Assembly: GCA_905221605.1 (NCBI GenBank)
Contig: CAJNDS010002098.1
Span: 297,374-361,373, forward strand
Length of the DNA: 64,000 nt
Direction of reading: 5' to 3'
From: Symbiodinium natans
Taxonomy: Eukaryota > Sar > Dinophyceae > Suessiales > Symbiodiniaceae
Positions 10,603 to 22,000 of this stretch are shown in pieces (positions within the stretch are counted from its first letter, which is position 1; each line of letters opens with the position of its first letter). Below the pieces are notes generated by a model. It did not search any database, had not been told where the DNA came from, and saw only the letters and a list, made by a program, of their open reading frames with translations. The position numbers were made by a program, and so were the translations under genes.

Positions 10603-10889
10603 TACGGGGGGACAACCAAGGAAGGAAATCAACTCCCCTAATCGCCCTGAACTTATATTTCCCAGATCGAACCAAGAAACAACCAAGAACACGGATAAGA
10701 GCAACCCAGGGGGGAAGGAAAGGGGGAAGGAATCCACACCCTTACCAAACCCTAAGAACCCAGGCACTTCTTTTTGAACTTGTGGCTTTCTGTTCAAGCC
10801 CATCTTGAGCCAAACATGATTTCCGGGTTCATTAACCCTTCCAACTCTCAACACTAACTCTTTTCTACAATACCAATTGCAGCTCCGCA
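10603..10889 (-). repeat. 5' long terminal repeat
   Basis: The second copy of the 287-bp repeat. On the minus strand it lies upstream of the long reading frame and is followed at once by the primer-binding site, so it is the 5' LTR and should contain the promoter. I could not identify a TATA box or poly(A) signal with confidence. Confidence 0.9.
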
Positions 10890-12289
10890 TCCGAAACTAG
10901 GGGGTACCTTCTTGGGGTCCTTATTACAAGGAGATCCTCCGATTTGGGGAGCCATATTGGGGTCCCCGTGGTTGCGTAAACCCCCAAATTTAGGACTTAG
11001 CGCAAGTTTGGGGGCTTAGGAAGTCAGAAGGCTCCAACACAGGTTTTCCACGCTTAGAGGTTGCGAGCGTCTTGTCAGCTTTTCCGAGGGCTCTTGCTTG
11101 ATGGAGCTTCGGCGGTGTTTTCCGAATCAGAACTCAAGGAAAGACTCAAGACCTTTTGGAGCAGACTAGGGTCTTGCAGTTGGGATGTGTGTGAAGGCAG
11201 TTCAAGTCAGAAGAACCCTCCACTTTCTGCCCCAGACGGGCATGTCCATTCCGCACTTTCCTAGAGCGCCAGTCTCCTCCCAGGACATTCCCAAGCTCTC
11301 CAGAATCGTTGCTGGGTGATTTCTTTGTGAGAGCAACGGGGTGCGCAAATTTTCGTATTGAACTTTACTCTGCTTTGCTGAAGCATGAATCGCCGAACAA
11401 AACAAAAGACTGCTGCTTGGATGATTTGTCCCTGGCAGCCAAGTGGTCAACAAGTCTCGGTTGATGGCTATACACCCTGGTGCAACAACCCGACTTCACA
11501 AGGAGCGTCGTGCGTGAGCATACACTTTCATACTGAAGTATTTCTTTGTGCCACTTCGTTTCACTCTGCTCCCTCCTATGAATCGCTGATGCCCGAAGGT
11601 TGTGTGGCGCAGGTTTCGGGGTGTAGGACTTTCTTGCCTGAAAGAGCGATGGCGCCGTCTCAGCCGTCACGAGATTGAGACTGCTGAAGACAGATGGCCG
11701 CTCGCCTAGGCCGAGGCCGTGAAGCGATTTTAGGGGTTTCCGCATGATTTCTTTCCAAAAACACTGCAAGCTTAGGGTTTGAGAACTAGGGTTGAGGGTT
11801 TAGGGTGATTTGCAGCTTCCGGTCTGTGTTTCAAAGAACTGGCGCGCTGACGAACGAACGTAGTTTTCAAGCGCACTTAACAAGCAAACAGACAAGCAGG
11901 ATAACTAAGCAGGGTTGAGGGCTTTGGGTTTAGGGGTTAGGGTTTAGGGACTCATCCACAAACCCACATACCCACACTTATTGGAAAGATGGACGCCAAC
12001 ACACTTGCACATGCGGAAGTAAGGATGTAGTAAAGGCCGAAGTTGTTGAACACCGCTCACAGCAGTACATCACACACACACACAAGAAACGAAAAGATAT
12101 CGCATGACCATACTTCGACACTGCATAGCTGCATATCCCATGAATCTGCATTTTGAGGACACGGCATCCTTGCGTAACCTTCCAATGCCGAAGCATCTCA
12201 TCTCGACCTTGCAACTTGCAACAGGAAGCATGCGAGGATAGTTGAGTTCAAGTAGGGGCTCTTCCAGCTGAAGGATTAGGTTCTGGGTG
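10890..12289. other. Non-coding stretch beside the LTR element
   Basis: No gene is recognisable. A few telomere-like TTTAGGG copies lie near 11770-11805 and 11920-11950. Open frames on both strands are short and overlap each other. Confidence 0.5.
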
Positions 12290-12523
12290 CTAAGCTGCTA
12301 GGCTGGATCTTCTTTCCATTGCTACACGTTGCACGAACCTGTCAGCACGTTCCAGGGCTTCTTCAGGCATTTCCAGCCGCTTTTCGTCAGCCGAAGATAT
12401 GATCTCCGCAGCATCTGTGTTGACATCAAGAGGTTCGAGCAGTAGCAAGTACTCTCTTGAGCCTGTTGCGCCAAGCCGGCTACGGTCTCTCGCTTTCTTT
12501 CGTTCTTTCCTTCTTTTCACCAC
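12290..12523 (-). CDS. Possible C-terminal exon of an unrecognised gene
   Basis: The minus strand reads a basic start (KRRKERKKARDR) followed by an acidic, helix-forming stretch (EEALERADRFVQRVAMERRS) and a stop at 12290. The balanced amino-acid mix is unlike the chance frames around it, and the strand agrees with the kinase gene. No domain is recognised and the acceptor is not settled, so this is a candidate only. Confidence 0.3.
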   Translation of the reverse strand: MVKRRKERKKARDRSRLGATGSREYLLLLEPLDVNTDAAEIISSADEKRLEMPEEALERADRFVQRVAMERRSSLAA

Positions 12524-12544
12524 TTTCCTTCGGAAGTCGAAGCT

Positions 12545-12745
12545 CCTGGCCCAGCCCCCCCCCCCCCCCCAAAGCCCTCAGCTGACCCTCAGGCGCAAGA
12601 CCGCTGAGAGGCCGGGCTGTAGTGAGGACCCCACGAGGACAGCCAGGCATCGATCTGAGGTTGAGGGTGTTTGGCGCTTTCGGTTTAGGGTTTGGGGTTT
12701 GGGGTTGGGGTTTAGGGTTTGGGGTTTAGGGTTTAGGGTTTAGTG
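12545..12745. repeat. C homopolymer and TTTAGGG/TTTGGGG variant run
   Basis: A C tract at about 12556-12570 is followed by a GGGTTTAGGG / GGGGTTTGGGG variant tract at about 12680-12742. Confidence 0.7.
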
Positions 12746-13004
12746 GTTGCTTTTAATGGTCTTTCTCTGCACCAGCAGAGAATCTTCCGCCCTTTTTCAC
12801 CATGGGAGCGGCGGGAGGTGTGTGGAAGTGTGCGTGCAGACTTGACCGTCGTACGCGACAGGCATTTCCATGCCGAATGCCACTAGTGCCAGGATGACAA
12901 CAAGTCAAAAAGTATTGGAGAGCCTTGCCAGTATTCATAGCCTTTGAATTGCGCTGGGATGTTCTATCCAAGCCTGCCAACGTGGGTAGCTGGCTACCCC
13001 TAGA

Positions 13005-13084
13005 CCCTAAACCCTAAACCCTAAACCCTAAACCCTAAACCCTAAACCCTAAACCCTAAACCCTAAACCCTAAACCCTAAACCC
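13005..13084. repeat. Internal telomere-type array, about 11 x CCCTAAA
   Basis: About eleven nearly perfect CCCTAAA units with unique sequence on both sides. It is preceded at 12984-13000 by the small palindrome GGGTAGCTGGCTACCC. Confidence 0.95.
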
Positions 13085-13212
13085 TTGGGCGTTTTTGGCT
13101 GCTCAAAGGAAAGCCTTGGGGCCGAAGGTGATGAAGAACACCACGATGGGCCTTAGGCTTCCACATGCTTCCACGTTCGTTTTGGGGGGGGAGGGGCGGG
13201 ACTAAAATTCGG

Positions 13213-13330
13213 CTAGACTATTTGCTTAAGACCCCCCCCAAAAAAAGATAATAAACACTATTCTTCCTTATGAGGGCAATATCGGGTTTTTTATCCTGTA
13301 TTCTTTGGGGGTTCTTAAGCAAATAGTAGT
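13213..13330. mobile_element. Small foldback (MITE-like) element, family A, copy 1
   Basis: About 115 bp with inverted ends: the left end reads CTATTTGCTTAAGA and the right end is its mirror TCTTAAGCAAATAG. The interior is AT-rich (cattcttccttatgaggg-like). It shares ends and interior with 26341-26455 and 50556-50665. It encodes nothing. Confidence 0.65.
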
Positions 13331-13993
13331 AGAACAAAGCGCTCCCCTCTTTTGGTGCTTTTCTCAGTGTATTGTGATTGCTTGAACGGTTCCAGCGCTT
13401 CAGTTCACAGCAGGACATTCCACTGCACAGGGAGGCTGTGCCGTCAGACATTATTGTCATTCACAGGAGCTTTGTGAATGAACAGAATTAAGACACTGGG
13501 TATGCATGGCCGCCCCCATTCTAAAAAACTAAATCAAGAGTGTTAATCAAGCTTAAGACAACGTTAGACATTCAAGCAGTTATCTAAGTCGCAAAGCCCA
13601 TTCGCGCATGATTCTTCTTGAATATTAAACCAAGGTATTTCGCTTGTCTTGCTGGCTTTTGACGATCATAAAAATGTCGCCACGATGTAACTTACAAAGG
13701 GTTCTCAGTGCATAAAAAGCGTTTTCGAATTTTTAACAAACAACTCGAACCCTGTGTCGAAATGGACCCGCAGGGTCCCTCCCACATACATATATGTACA
13801 GATACATATATATATATATATATGGTACCCCCCCCCCCCAAAGATCTAGGTATTTTCCTGGTTTTGGGATCTGTTTTAGGGTTTTAGGGTTGGGGGTGGG
13901 GGGCTCGCTAAACATGGAAATCTCAATATGGACATGTAAATCTTGATATGTGCGAGTCTTCATATGTGCGTGGTCGTATTTTCAAATTGTGTG

Positions 13994-14241
13994 CCCGATT
14001 GAAAACGATTGAAACGATTGAAATTCAATCGGGGGCCCGATTGAAAAACGATTGAAACGATTGAAATTCAATCGGAGACCGGATTGAAGATTGAAGATTG
14101 AAGATTCCCGGAAAGCTTTTTTCTGGGAATCTTCAATCTTCAATCTTCAATCCGGCCCCCGATTGAATTTCAATCGTTTCAATCGTTTTTCAATCGGGCC
14201 CCCGATTGAATTTCAATCGTTTCAATCGTTTTTCAATCGGG
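13994..14241. repeat. Large palindrome built from GATTGAA words
   Basis: The left half repeats CCCGATTGAAAAACGATTGAAACGATTGAAATTCAATCGGG-type units. The right half is their near-perfect reverse complement around a short centre at about 14105-14130 (CCCGGAAAG...CTGGGAA). Each unit is itself a small hairpin, so the whole could fold into a branched cruciform. Confidence 0.9.
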
Positions 14242-14385
14242 TTCACGTCTTGTAAAGTGTCAGAATTAGCTTTCGTGACGTCGCTCAAGATCACGTGTCT
14301 TCGCAGACATTCCACTCGAAATATACTTGACCATTTGTGTTTGTAATACTCGCAATGGCTCGCATCCCAGTGGCTGGCTCAGTCT

Positions 14386-14650
14386 TATGGTTTTTATTGG
14401 TTTTTGCGGTGTTTCGGGAGCGTGGGTCCCACGCTAAAAATCGGTTTTACCGATGTTTTTGAAAGCCTACCTTCAAAATAACATCGGTAAAACCAATGTT
14501 TTTGAAAGCCTACCTTCAAAAAACATAGGTAAAACCAATGTTATTGAAGGCCTACCTCTAAAAAACATCAGTAAAACCGATGTTTCGTGAGCCCATGCTC
14601 CCAAAACATCGCAAAAAAACAATAAAAAAAAACATGTCAAAAACCATGAT
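14386..14650. repeat. Foldback repeat with tandem ACATCGGTAAAACC units
   Basis: Outer arms (ATGGTTTTTATTGGTTTTTG and its mirror near 14605-14650) enclose three to four tandem copies of an approximately 54-bp unit ending AAAGCCTACCTTCAAAA. A partial direct copy of the outer arm recurs at about 14705-14750. Confidence 0.75.
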
Positions 14651-14750
14651 TTTCGAAACTAGTGGCTGGGGTGGCCGGCCGAGTAGTTTCAGAAACCATA
14701 GTTTTTATGTTTCTTATTGGTTTTTGCGGTGTTTCGGGATCGTGGGCTAA

Positions 14751-15140
14751 ACCTTTAAGCCCTGTAGGCTATACGGTTAAGGTTTAAAGGTTTAGGGTTG
14801 AAAAGTTCAACAGTCAGCCCATAGAGTTTAAACCTTAAGGGTCCTAAACGCTTAACCTTTAAACCCTATAGGCCATAGGGTTAAGGTTGAAAGGCTTAGG
14901 GTTTAAGATTTTGGCATTAAAACACAAGCCCATAGAGCTGAAGCCTTAAGGGTTTAAGGTTTCAGCATTGAAACGATAACCCTAAGCCCTTTAGGGTCAG
15001 AACCTTGAAGCCCAGTGTTTAGGCCCTGTACGCTAAGATTTACACTCGATGGGCTTAGGTTTAAATGCCTAAATCTTAAGGCCTAAACCTTTTAAGCCTT
15101 AACCCAAAAGGGTTTTACGGTTAAGGGTTCAGGTTTAAAT
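14751..15140. repeat. Degenerate, mirrored telomere-like heptamer tract
   Basis: Words such as TAAACCTTAAG and CTTAAGGTTTA alternate in both orientations, so the tract could pair with itself extensively. It looks like telomere-type repeats scrambled by inversion and point change. Confidence 0.6.
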
Positions 15141-15263
15141 GGCGGTTACATCTTCAACTTCACATCGCCTCCGGGCCCATGCAAGTATTCAACTTGATAT
15201 CGCTAAATCATGAAAATACCTAGATCTTTGGGGGGGGGGGGGGTAGCATATATATATATATAT

Positions 15264-16840
15264 GTGTGTGTGTATACACAAATAGCTAAAGTCAAAAGGC
15301 AAAACCGTTAATCGCACCTCCAAGATAGGAGACTGGCCTTAAGGTGCCTTGTTGTTGGCACCTCCAGTCTCGGGATTTGCCCCAAAACCTCAACCCTAAA
15401 CCCGACACCCTCAAGCTCCTCCGGTTCAGTTGCGGGGGTTTGTGTCGTAATTTACAGGGTTTTGTGTTTTTTGTGTCGGGGGAACATAATTTTTGGGAGC
15501 ATCTTTTTTGGGAGTTGGTTCGGAGGGTGAGGGCTCAAGAGCCTTTATCTCGGAGGATGTTTTTTGTTCCATATGTATCGCAAGAACTCGGCTTCAAGTC
15601 TTCCCTGACACCCTCAAGTTTCTATCCTCCAAAAGGGGGTCTCAAACCCCGAAACCCTAAACCCTAAACCCTAAACCCTAAACCCTAAACCCCAAACAAG
15701 TAGGTTCCAAAAGGGGTCTCAACACAGGGGGCTCCAAGAATGGTCAGAGAAGGGCTCCCCGGCAACGCAATCCGCGCGACGAGGATGAGCCAACCTTGGA
15801 GGTCCTGTCCCATTAAGGTTTAGGGTTTAGGGTTTAGGGCTTAGGGTTGAAAAAACCGCTTGAAAGGGATCAGGGAACTCAGGCTTTAGGCGTTTATAAG
15901 GGCTGCAGGGGGAAGTTTCAACTGAGGTGAAGGGCTTTGGCTTTGCAGCTTAGAGTTTAGGGTTTAGGGCCACGAAGCCAGAAGTTGATGCCCTTACAAG
16001 CCCATCCCGAGCGCCCGGAAGTCCTAGACTCAGATCAACTCAAGAAGGGCGAACGGGCGCGCAGAGTGGGGCATTTGATCTTCGAAGCTGATAACCTTAC
16101 CACGTGCAGATCTCTTGTCAAATTCGAACTATCACTTAGAATCAAATTCAAGCTCAGGCAAGACGGTGAAGGAGCATTTCCGCGCCCCGGCTGTCTGCAT
16201 GGAATCTGGTTGTAGGGCTTGGGACACCCGCAACCGCTGAATGTCGGATGAGAAACGACTCACCCCGACCCCCCAAACCCCACCCCTTACCCCCTCCCTT
16301 ACCCCCCTTACCCCCAGCATGGGCATACACGGGCCTGTGGCAGCTCCATGGCAGCACTCTGATGATGGGATTACCGTTTGACAGTCGTTGTGGCTATCGG
16401 GGTCTGGGGGTGGAGGCTGCTGTGAAGTCTAGCCATGTCGAGCCGCTCGGTTGCCGAAGTGGGTTAGAGCTGCTGGAAGGTGCGCACTTCAAGCGCCAAA
16501 GATCCCTAGAACCCCACTGTAAACCGCCGTACACGTATAAGCTCCACGGGTATGCCGGTGTACCACCTCCTCGGCTGGCTACTTAGGTGTGGGACATGTG
16601 CTGAAAGAGTCATTGGCCCTAAGTCCTGGATCCGGAGCCCTATCGGCCCTAGCCCGATGGCAGCCAGGTGCTGGATGGACTCTCGGGTTTCTTTTTGCAG
16701 TGGGTTTAGGATTTAGGGTTTGGGTTTAGGGTTTAGGGTTGAGGGTTGAGGGTTTAGGGTTTAGGGCAAGGGCTCAGAGGCAGACCCACACACAACACAC
16801 AGAAGCAGACGCAAACAGACCCGGAACTCGAACCCCATAA
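15264..16840. other. Non-coding stretch with short telomere-like runs
   Basis: CCCTAAA runs lie at about 15652-15692 and TTTAGGG runs at 15815-15845, 15952-15970 and 16705-16768. No gene was recognised. Confidence 0.5.
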
Positions 16841-17289
16841 GGCGTCTTGAGTGAAAGCCATAGCCGATACCAGTTTCGCCTTTGTGGGATGGGTCCCAAT
16901 CGGTTCAGGAGGGCGAGTTCAAGCTTGCAATGCATGGGCTGAGCCTGCTCAATGAAACGAGCTTCGCTCAGTTTAAGCTTGGCTGACTTCTGAACCCCTC
17001 CGAAAAGTTTAACTTTTAGGCTCCTTATTGTTTCTACAAGAACCAAAAGGCCAAAAGGTTAAAGTCCAAAGGGCCAGCCAGAAGAAAGCCAAGTAAGCTC
17101 TGACCTCCTACCAGTTCCCTGAACTTCCCCGAGCCCTGACTGTAGGGATCGGTCTCGGAGCGAGGCGTAGAGTTGAGGGGTTAGGCTCAATATTATTCCC
17201 TTATGGTCCCTTTATAATTATACTACAACAACCATCCAAAACCCTATTCTAGTTATTAAGCCCCCTATATTAGGGTTTTCCAGGTAAAC

Positions 17290-17400
17290 CTGCAACACTT
17301 CTCTGAGCATTTTTGACGGTGATGCTGCCGGGTTCGGCGCAGGCTTGACACCTTGAAGTGCCACCAGGACGGACACAGGAGGGGCCCTTGCCTCGACGGC
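17290..17400 (-). CDS. Probable internal exon of an unrecognised gene
   Basis: The minus strand shows a TAG acceptor, then 37 intact codons in phase 0, then a GT donor. The peptide (AVEARAPPVSVLVALQ..., ending MLREVLQ) has a natural composition. A similar-looking stretch in another frame at about 16850-17000 (KLSEARFIEQAQ) could be a following exon. The gene would lie just downstream of the kinase on the same strand; the C-terminal candidate at 12290-12523 might belong to it. No family is recognised. Confidence 0.4.
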
Positions 17401-19006
17401 CTACAGCGTACGAGGTTTCGTGTTTGTGGTTGCACCCCAAAGTCTTTTGCCAGAGAACTGCACCAACCGCCAAACCGTCTCTCCATTTGTTTTATTTGCT
17501 AAGCTGCTACGTATACAGCGCGACATAGGCCGGGCCCAACTGTCCTCAGCATGTTGGTGAGTCGGGTGTGTCTCAACAAAGTCAGCTTGCCTAGCTCTTG
17601 AACGTTGAGGCGGGTTTAGATTGCACCCAATGCACTTTGGCAGGCTTCTCCGACAAGTGTTGCACTCTGGGGGTATGCTGAAGTCCCTTACCTCCCTGAA
17701 ACATCTTAAGCTGCAATGCAGCTTGAATGTTGCGCAACCCTTCACAGCTTTCTGTCGGACCATTGTTGATATTGTTCCTCCTGGAAGTTTCACTAGTCAC
17801 TGGTGTGCAAGGCTGAGGTTCTACTGGTTGTTTTTGTACCCTGCAAGCTGTAGGCTGTAGTTGTCCAGCTAAATACTCCGTTTTGAGGCCCACGCCCGCC
17901 AGCGGATGCCCCATCAGATTCCACGTCTCTTAGCGAGCAACGGAGAAAGAAGTCTGAATCCGAGACACACCCGAGTGAATTGAGCTGCTGTCCCATCATC
18001 TCGATGGCGTTTACACGGGCGTAGTTGGCGCTTGAAAAATCGCGTCACGCATCAATACCTTCACCACCACGCCGTCCGAGTTCCAAGCCGTTTCACAACA
18101 TGTTGTTTCTGCTCACACTCTTTTGCGAACTTCGGTTCGGGGTTGAGAACTTCAGGCCTGAAGTTTCAGATGCATTGGGTTTGAGGCTTGAACTATGCTT
18201 TCGTAAAGACCTGAAGCTGTGAGCAGGCCTCGGTTTCAAAGGCTTGGCCCCTTCACATTCCATTCTAGTCTGTTCTAGCCTCTTTACACAGCGATAGCTA
18301 ACCTTACACAAAGAACTACCTGCTAAGCTACGCTACGCTCCCCCACAATTCGTGGAGAGTGAAAACAGAGACTGTGAATGACAGAGCGGGTATGCAGTCC
18401 CAACTCAAACACCAGCGGACCTTGCATGGCACAGCAATGCAGCTTGCAGCAACGCATAGGATTCTCAACCATAAACCAGCAGCACGCGAGACCCTAAACC
18501 CTTCCTACCCTGATTATCAAGTCCCATACGACTGCCAGCCCCGAAAACCCAGAGTTCGGACTGCCTGTCCCGCTGGCGGCCCTCTAGCGAGCTGTGAAAA
18601 CAAAAGCGCGGGCCTCAGAGATAAATCTGAGTGCCGTAGCTTGCATTGCCCTACATGTAGCTGTTTCAGGTGCACGGATAAATCCAACCTCAGAAAAATG
18701 TACATGCGGATACATATACACGTGTATGATCCTGGGCCCTAGGGCCCTACCCCCCCCCCCCCCCCCCCAACCCGAGAGCATTAACCCTTCACCCTCAACC
18801 CACAACGAACCACAGGCGGAAGCCCTCAACCCAAACCCACCATCGGAGGGGCAGTGGTTTGTGAACCGATACCTTTTGCAACGCTGCTGGCACCAGCGCT
18901 TTGGAGCGACGCTGGGAAGAGGGTGTCAAGGGGCTTGTAGACTTCAGGGTCAGGAGTTCGAGGGTTGTGGGAGTTTGGGGAGAAACGGAGATCCCGCGCT
19001 CTACCA
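17401..19006. other. Interval downstream of the kinase stop
   Basis: No gene is certain. A minus-strand stretch near 18870-18960 reads plausibly in two frames and may be an exon. A C homopolymer lies at about 18750-18768. Confidence 0.4.
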
Positions 19007-19067
19007 CTAATCAGTCTGCTCCATCAGGATAACAAACTCATCGAAGGTGAGCTCAGGCATCTCGCTC
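19007..19067 (-). CDS. CDPK last exon: EF-hand 4 and stop
   Basis: 61 nt reading [19 protein letters not shown] then TAG. CAG acceptor. The Ca2+ loop is degenerate (the N-terminal ligands are weak), so this hand may not bind Ca2+. Confidence 0.85.
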
Positions 19068-22000
19068 CTGAGCGCAGGTTTGGCACTTGAGTCCCAAACC
19101 TTACGCCTTGCTTCGTCTCCTAGAATGCTGGCCTCAGTGCACAATTTATAGCATGAGAAACGGCTCTTTTGTAGTTCCTTCAGGGCTTCGAAACGTACGT
19201 ATGCTTTAAGACGAGACCTGAACTGGAGCCCAGGGCATCCGCCAACAACACTCGTAAGCGCAGAACTGAAAGCCATCAGGTAGATAAGTATGGAAGCGGA
19301 GACCTGCCCTTTGAAGAAAGCACTTGGAGCTCTCCCACTTCAATGTCTGAACTGATGGCACTACGCCTCATCCAGTTCCAAAAACCGCGGGTCTCTCAAG
19401 ACTTTCCGAGCACAGGAACATACAGGAACACCGGTACACCGAGCTGGACCCTGACTGCTTTTACGAGTACGGCTGGGATCCACGCGCGTCTTGTTGACCT
19501 CCCACAACAGCGATCTCCTGTCCGCATGTCACTGGCCACAAGGCGAGAAAAACTCTTTTGAAGGCTAGATCCTTTCTCTATTTGCTATCTCGTGCTTTGC
19601 AAAGACAGTTAAACACCTCTTGCCTTGCATGTCGTCAAAGCCTTGTCTTGAGTTCGGATCTAGGTGGGTTGGGTGAGGGGGGGGGGGGGGGGGGGGGGGC
19701 ACCCCAAGTCTTGGCCCACGTGCGGCAGACTCATTCACAGACGCCTGAACATGGCGTGATTCCAGCAGTAGGTGTGGGTTCGTTAGCAGGTATCGCTAGC
19801 AAGCTTTCAGGGCGTAGTCCCCACTTGTGAAAGCTTTGGCATGTTGAAGCGCGCCTGAAAGTGACTGCACCTTTGAAAAATGGAATGGCCCAGGTTGGTT
19901 CTGATTTGCTGGGGGAGAAGCAAAGAAGAAAATGGCATCTCCACCGGGCAAGCCCTTTAAAACATCTGAATGACACGTCGTTATAACCGGACAGCAATAA
20001 TCCCAAACATTATTTCACGCTGTCTCGACACGACATCTCCTCAAACAGTGCCGGCTGGCACTTTGGCTTGCTACGTTGGAAGTAAGGAACTTTCATGGAC
20101 ATCCAAGAGTTTCGCTCCTTATTTGCACTTTTGATCATTTTTGGGTTCTTCCGTGGGTTGGCTTGGCGCGCACGTTGTAAGGCTCTAAGGGGATGGTCTT
20201 GGAGTGCTTTTGTCGGGTCCTCTTGGAGTGTTCTTGGCATACTCTTGGGGTGCTCTTAAGTCTTAGGGTGCCTTGGGATGCTGTTGCAGTGGCCTTGCAC
20301 TGTACGCCTATATGATTTTGGCGAGTCACCTGCAAAGTGAAGAGGACAGGCCGACCGGAGGAAAAAAAAAGAGAACATAACAATTCAACCCCCCTGCCCT
20401 CGGCCCCTCAACCCAACCCCAAGAAAGAGTCTTTTTTTTCTGGACAACCGTAACAACAGCTAGACCAACCAACATCAGCCACGTTCTAAACCCTAAAACA
20501 TCCCCAAAGCCTCAGGTGCTGCGGCTCCTGCCACTCCGACTCGGTGATGGCGTTGCACATGACGCTCTTGACGTCCTGCAATGGCGAATTGCGGTTTAGG
20601 GGCGGTCCAGTGCTTCGCCCTCCACCGAACATGAACAATACTGGGGGGGGGGGGGGGGAATGAGCCCGTGCCAACTTTAAAAAGTACATATTCCCCTCAC
20701 GGGTTTGCCTCAGCCGACCTAACGATTCCTCAGCTGCCCCAGAGCCGAGATTCAGCATCGGATAGGCGCATCAGAAAAGACCGTCTTCTTAACGACCTAG
20801 AAGTTCACTGCTGTAAACTATCTTCAGGAGTATGTAGTGCTTTGGGGTTCAGGGAGACTGGAGTTTTTTGCGGATTTAGGGACGTCTATGGCGTCCAGGG
20901 TGCTTGGGGGCTTCGGGTCTGAAGTGGTGGGGTGTGCGGACATGTTTGGTCTGTTCTGGCTTCAGGCTTTAGCAGAGTGCACAGGCTTTCGCGCTCTGGG
21001 CTGTTGCAGCCTTTACGGCAGCCTTTACATCACACATCCAACAGCGTGTCCGAAACCCCACACACACACAAGGTTGCACCATGTGGCGCCTGATAGGTGA
21101 TTCGTCCGATGCCTTGCCTCAGTCGCGCTTCAGGTGACTTGAAATGCAGCCCGTTGAAGGAGAGTGGCAAGACGTGTGTTTTCGCCGTTGTCGTCTGTGG
21201 GCATGTGAAACTCCTGTAGCATCGGCTTAAAGGCAGCGCAGTATTATTGTGCCTGTGCACACATCATTCTCAAGGGATGGTCGGCTCACTCTGGTGTCGG
21301 ACGACAGAGTGACCATGCCACTGCTTGAGCTCGAGCCGCAAACCCTGGAATCGCTCTGATCCCTGCAGGAAGAGACCCACGAACGACTAAGGGCCCAAGC
21401 TTGTCAAACTTCTTGAAGCACTCGAAAAGCTGCTGTCGGTCGAACTTCACCCGCCGCTCGATCAGCGCAGAGATGAACTCCTGGTGCTTCCCCAAAACCC
21501 ACAGACGATGGCACTACGAACACTAGGGCTGTCTTACTGAGTTCTTCCATTGGAGCCGCGTGATACGTTCTCTCAGGGGAAGACGGGACCTCATAGGCAT
21601 CCAGTCCATGGATACCCGTTTTGAGGTGTGGGCTGTGGACTTGGTCGGACGTAGTTGCCCCTATAACCTGAAGGTCTAAAGCCTTGCAGCACCGAAACGC
21701 AAGTTTGGCTGCCTTGTAGCCGATGCGCTGGCTGCCGCTTCCGTCCAGGGCAGCCATCACTTGCTCCAGCTCCTTGGTACTCATCTCGTAGCCTGAGCTT
21801 TGAGTCTAGTCTTCGCGCCGCGGGGGTTGGTTTCGCAGGCTTGGGATTCGTGATCCAGCTGAAACGAGTTGGGGTGTTCGAGTTTAGTCTAATGGTGTAA
21901 ACTTCTGCAGACGGCTCGAACCTTTCAAACTGGGCGTCTGCTTTTGGTCGCCCTCCATGGTACGGCCCCTCCAGTCGGACATATCTTTGACTCGATTGCT

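Larger units (their letters stand above)
2044..10889 (-). mobile_element. LTR retrotransposon, copia-like primer site, no visible pol
   Basis: An 8,846-bp element bounded by two direct repeats of 287 bp that I read as identical. On the minus strand each repeat begins TGCGGAGCTG and ends CCCCCCGTA. A primer-binding site abuts the upstream LTR and a polypurine tract abuts the downstream LTR, which fixes the boundaries and the orientation. The flanks are TTCGA before 2044 and TCCGA after 10889, a possible 5-bp target duplication with one mismatch. Identical LTRs imply a recent insertion. The interior encodes one very long gag-like frame and an offset second frame, but no protease, integrase, reverse transcriptase or RNase H motif that I can find. 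It is therefore probably a non-autonomous element that uses enzymes from a related copia-type element. Confidence 0.88.
13805..15263. mobile_element. 1.46-kb inverted-repeat element packed with palindromes
   Basis: Two inverted arms of about 50 bp bound the region. The left arm at about 13805-13857 reads (AT)n, then GGTAC, a C tract, then AAAGATCTAGGTATTTTC. The right arm at about 15212-15263 is the reverse complement (GAAAATACCTAGATCTTT, G tract, GTAGC, (AT)n). The poly-C length and one base next to it differ between arms. Between them lie a 248-bp palindrome, a second foldback with tandem units, and a tract of mirrored heptamers. No coding frame is convincing. Target duplications cannot be read because microsatellite flanks both ends. 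Confidence 0.6.

Noticed and set aside
13005..13084. A chromosome end or telomere cap
   Set aside because: The array is internal, short and flanked by unique DNA, and similar arrays occur throughout in both orientations.
13994..14241. CRISPR-like array
   Set aside because: The units are palindromic words without unique spacers, and the genome is eukaryotic.
20010..20060. Stretch [13 protein letters not shown] as a CDPK exon
   Set aside because: It ends in a stop and does not fit between the EF-hand exons, whose phases already join without it.
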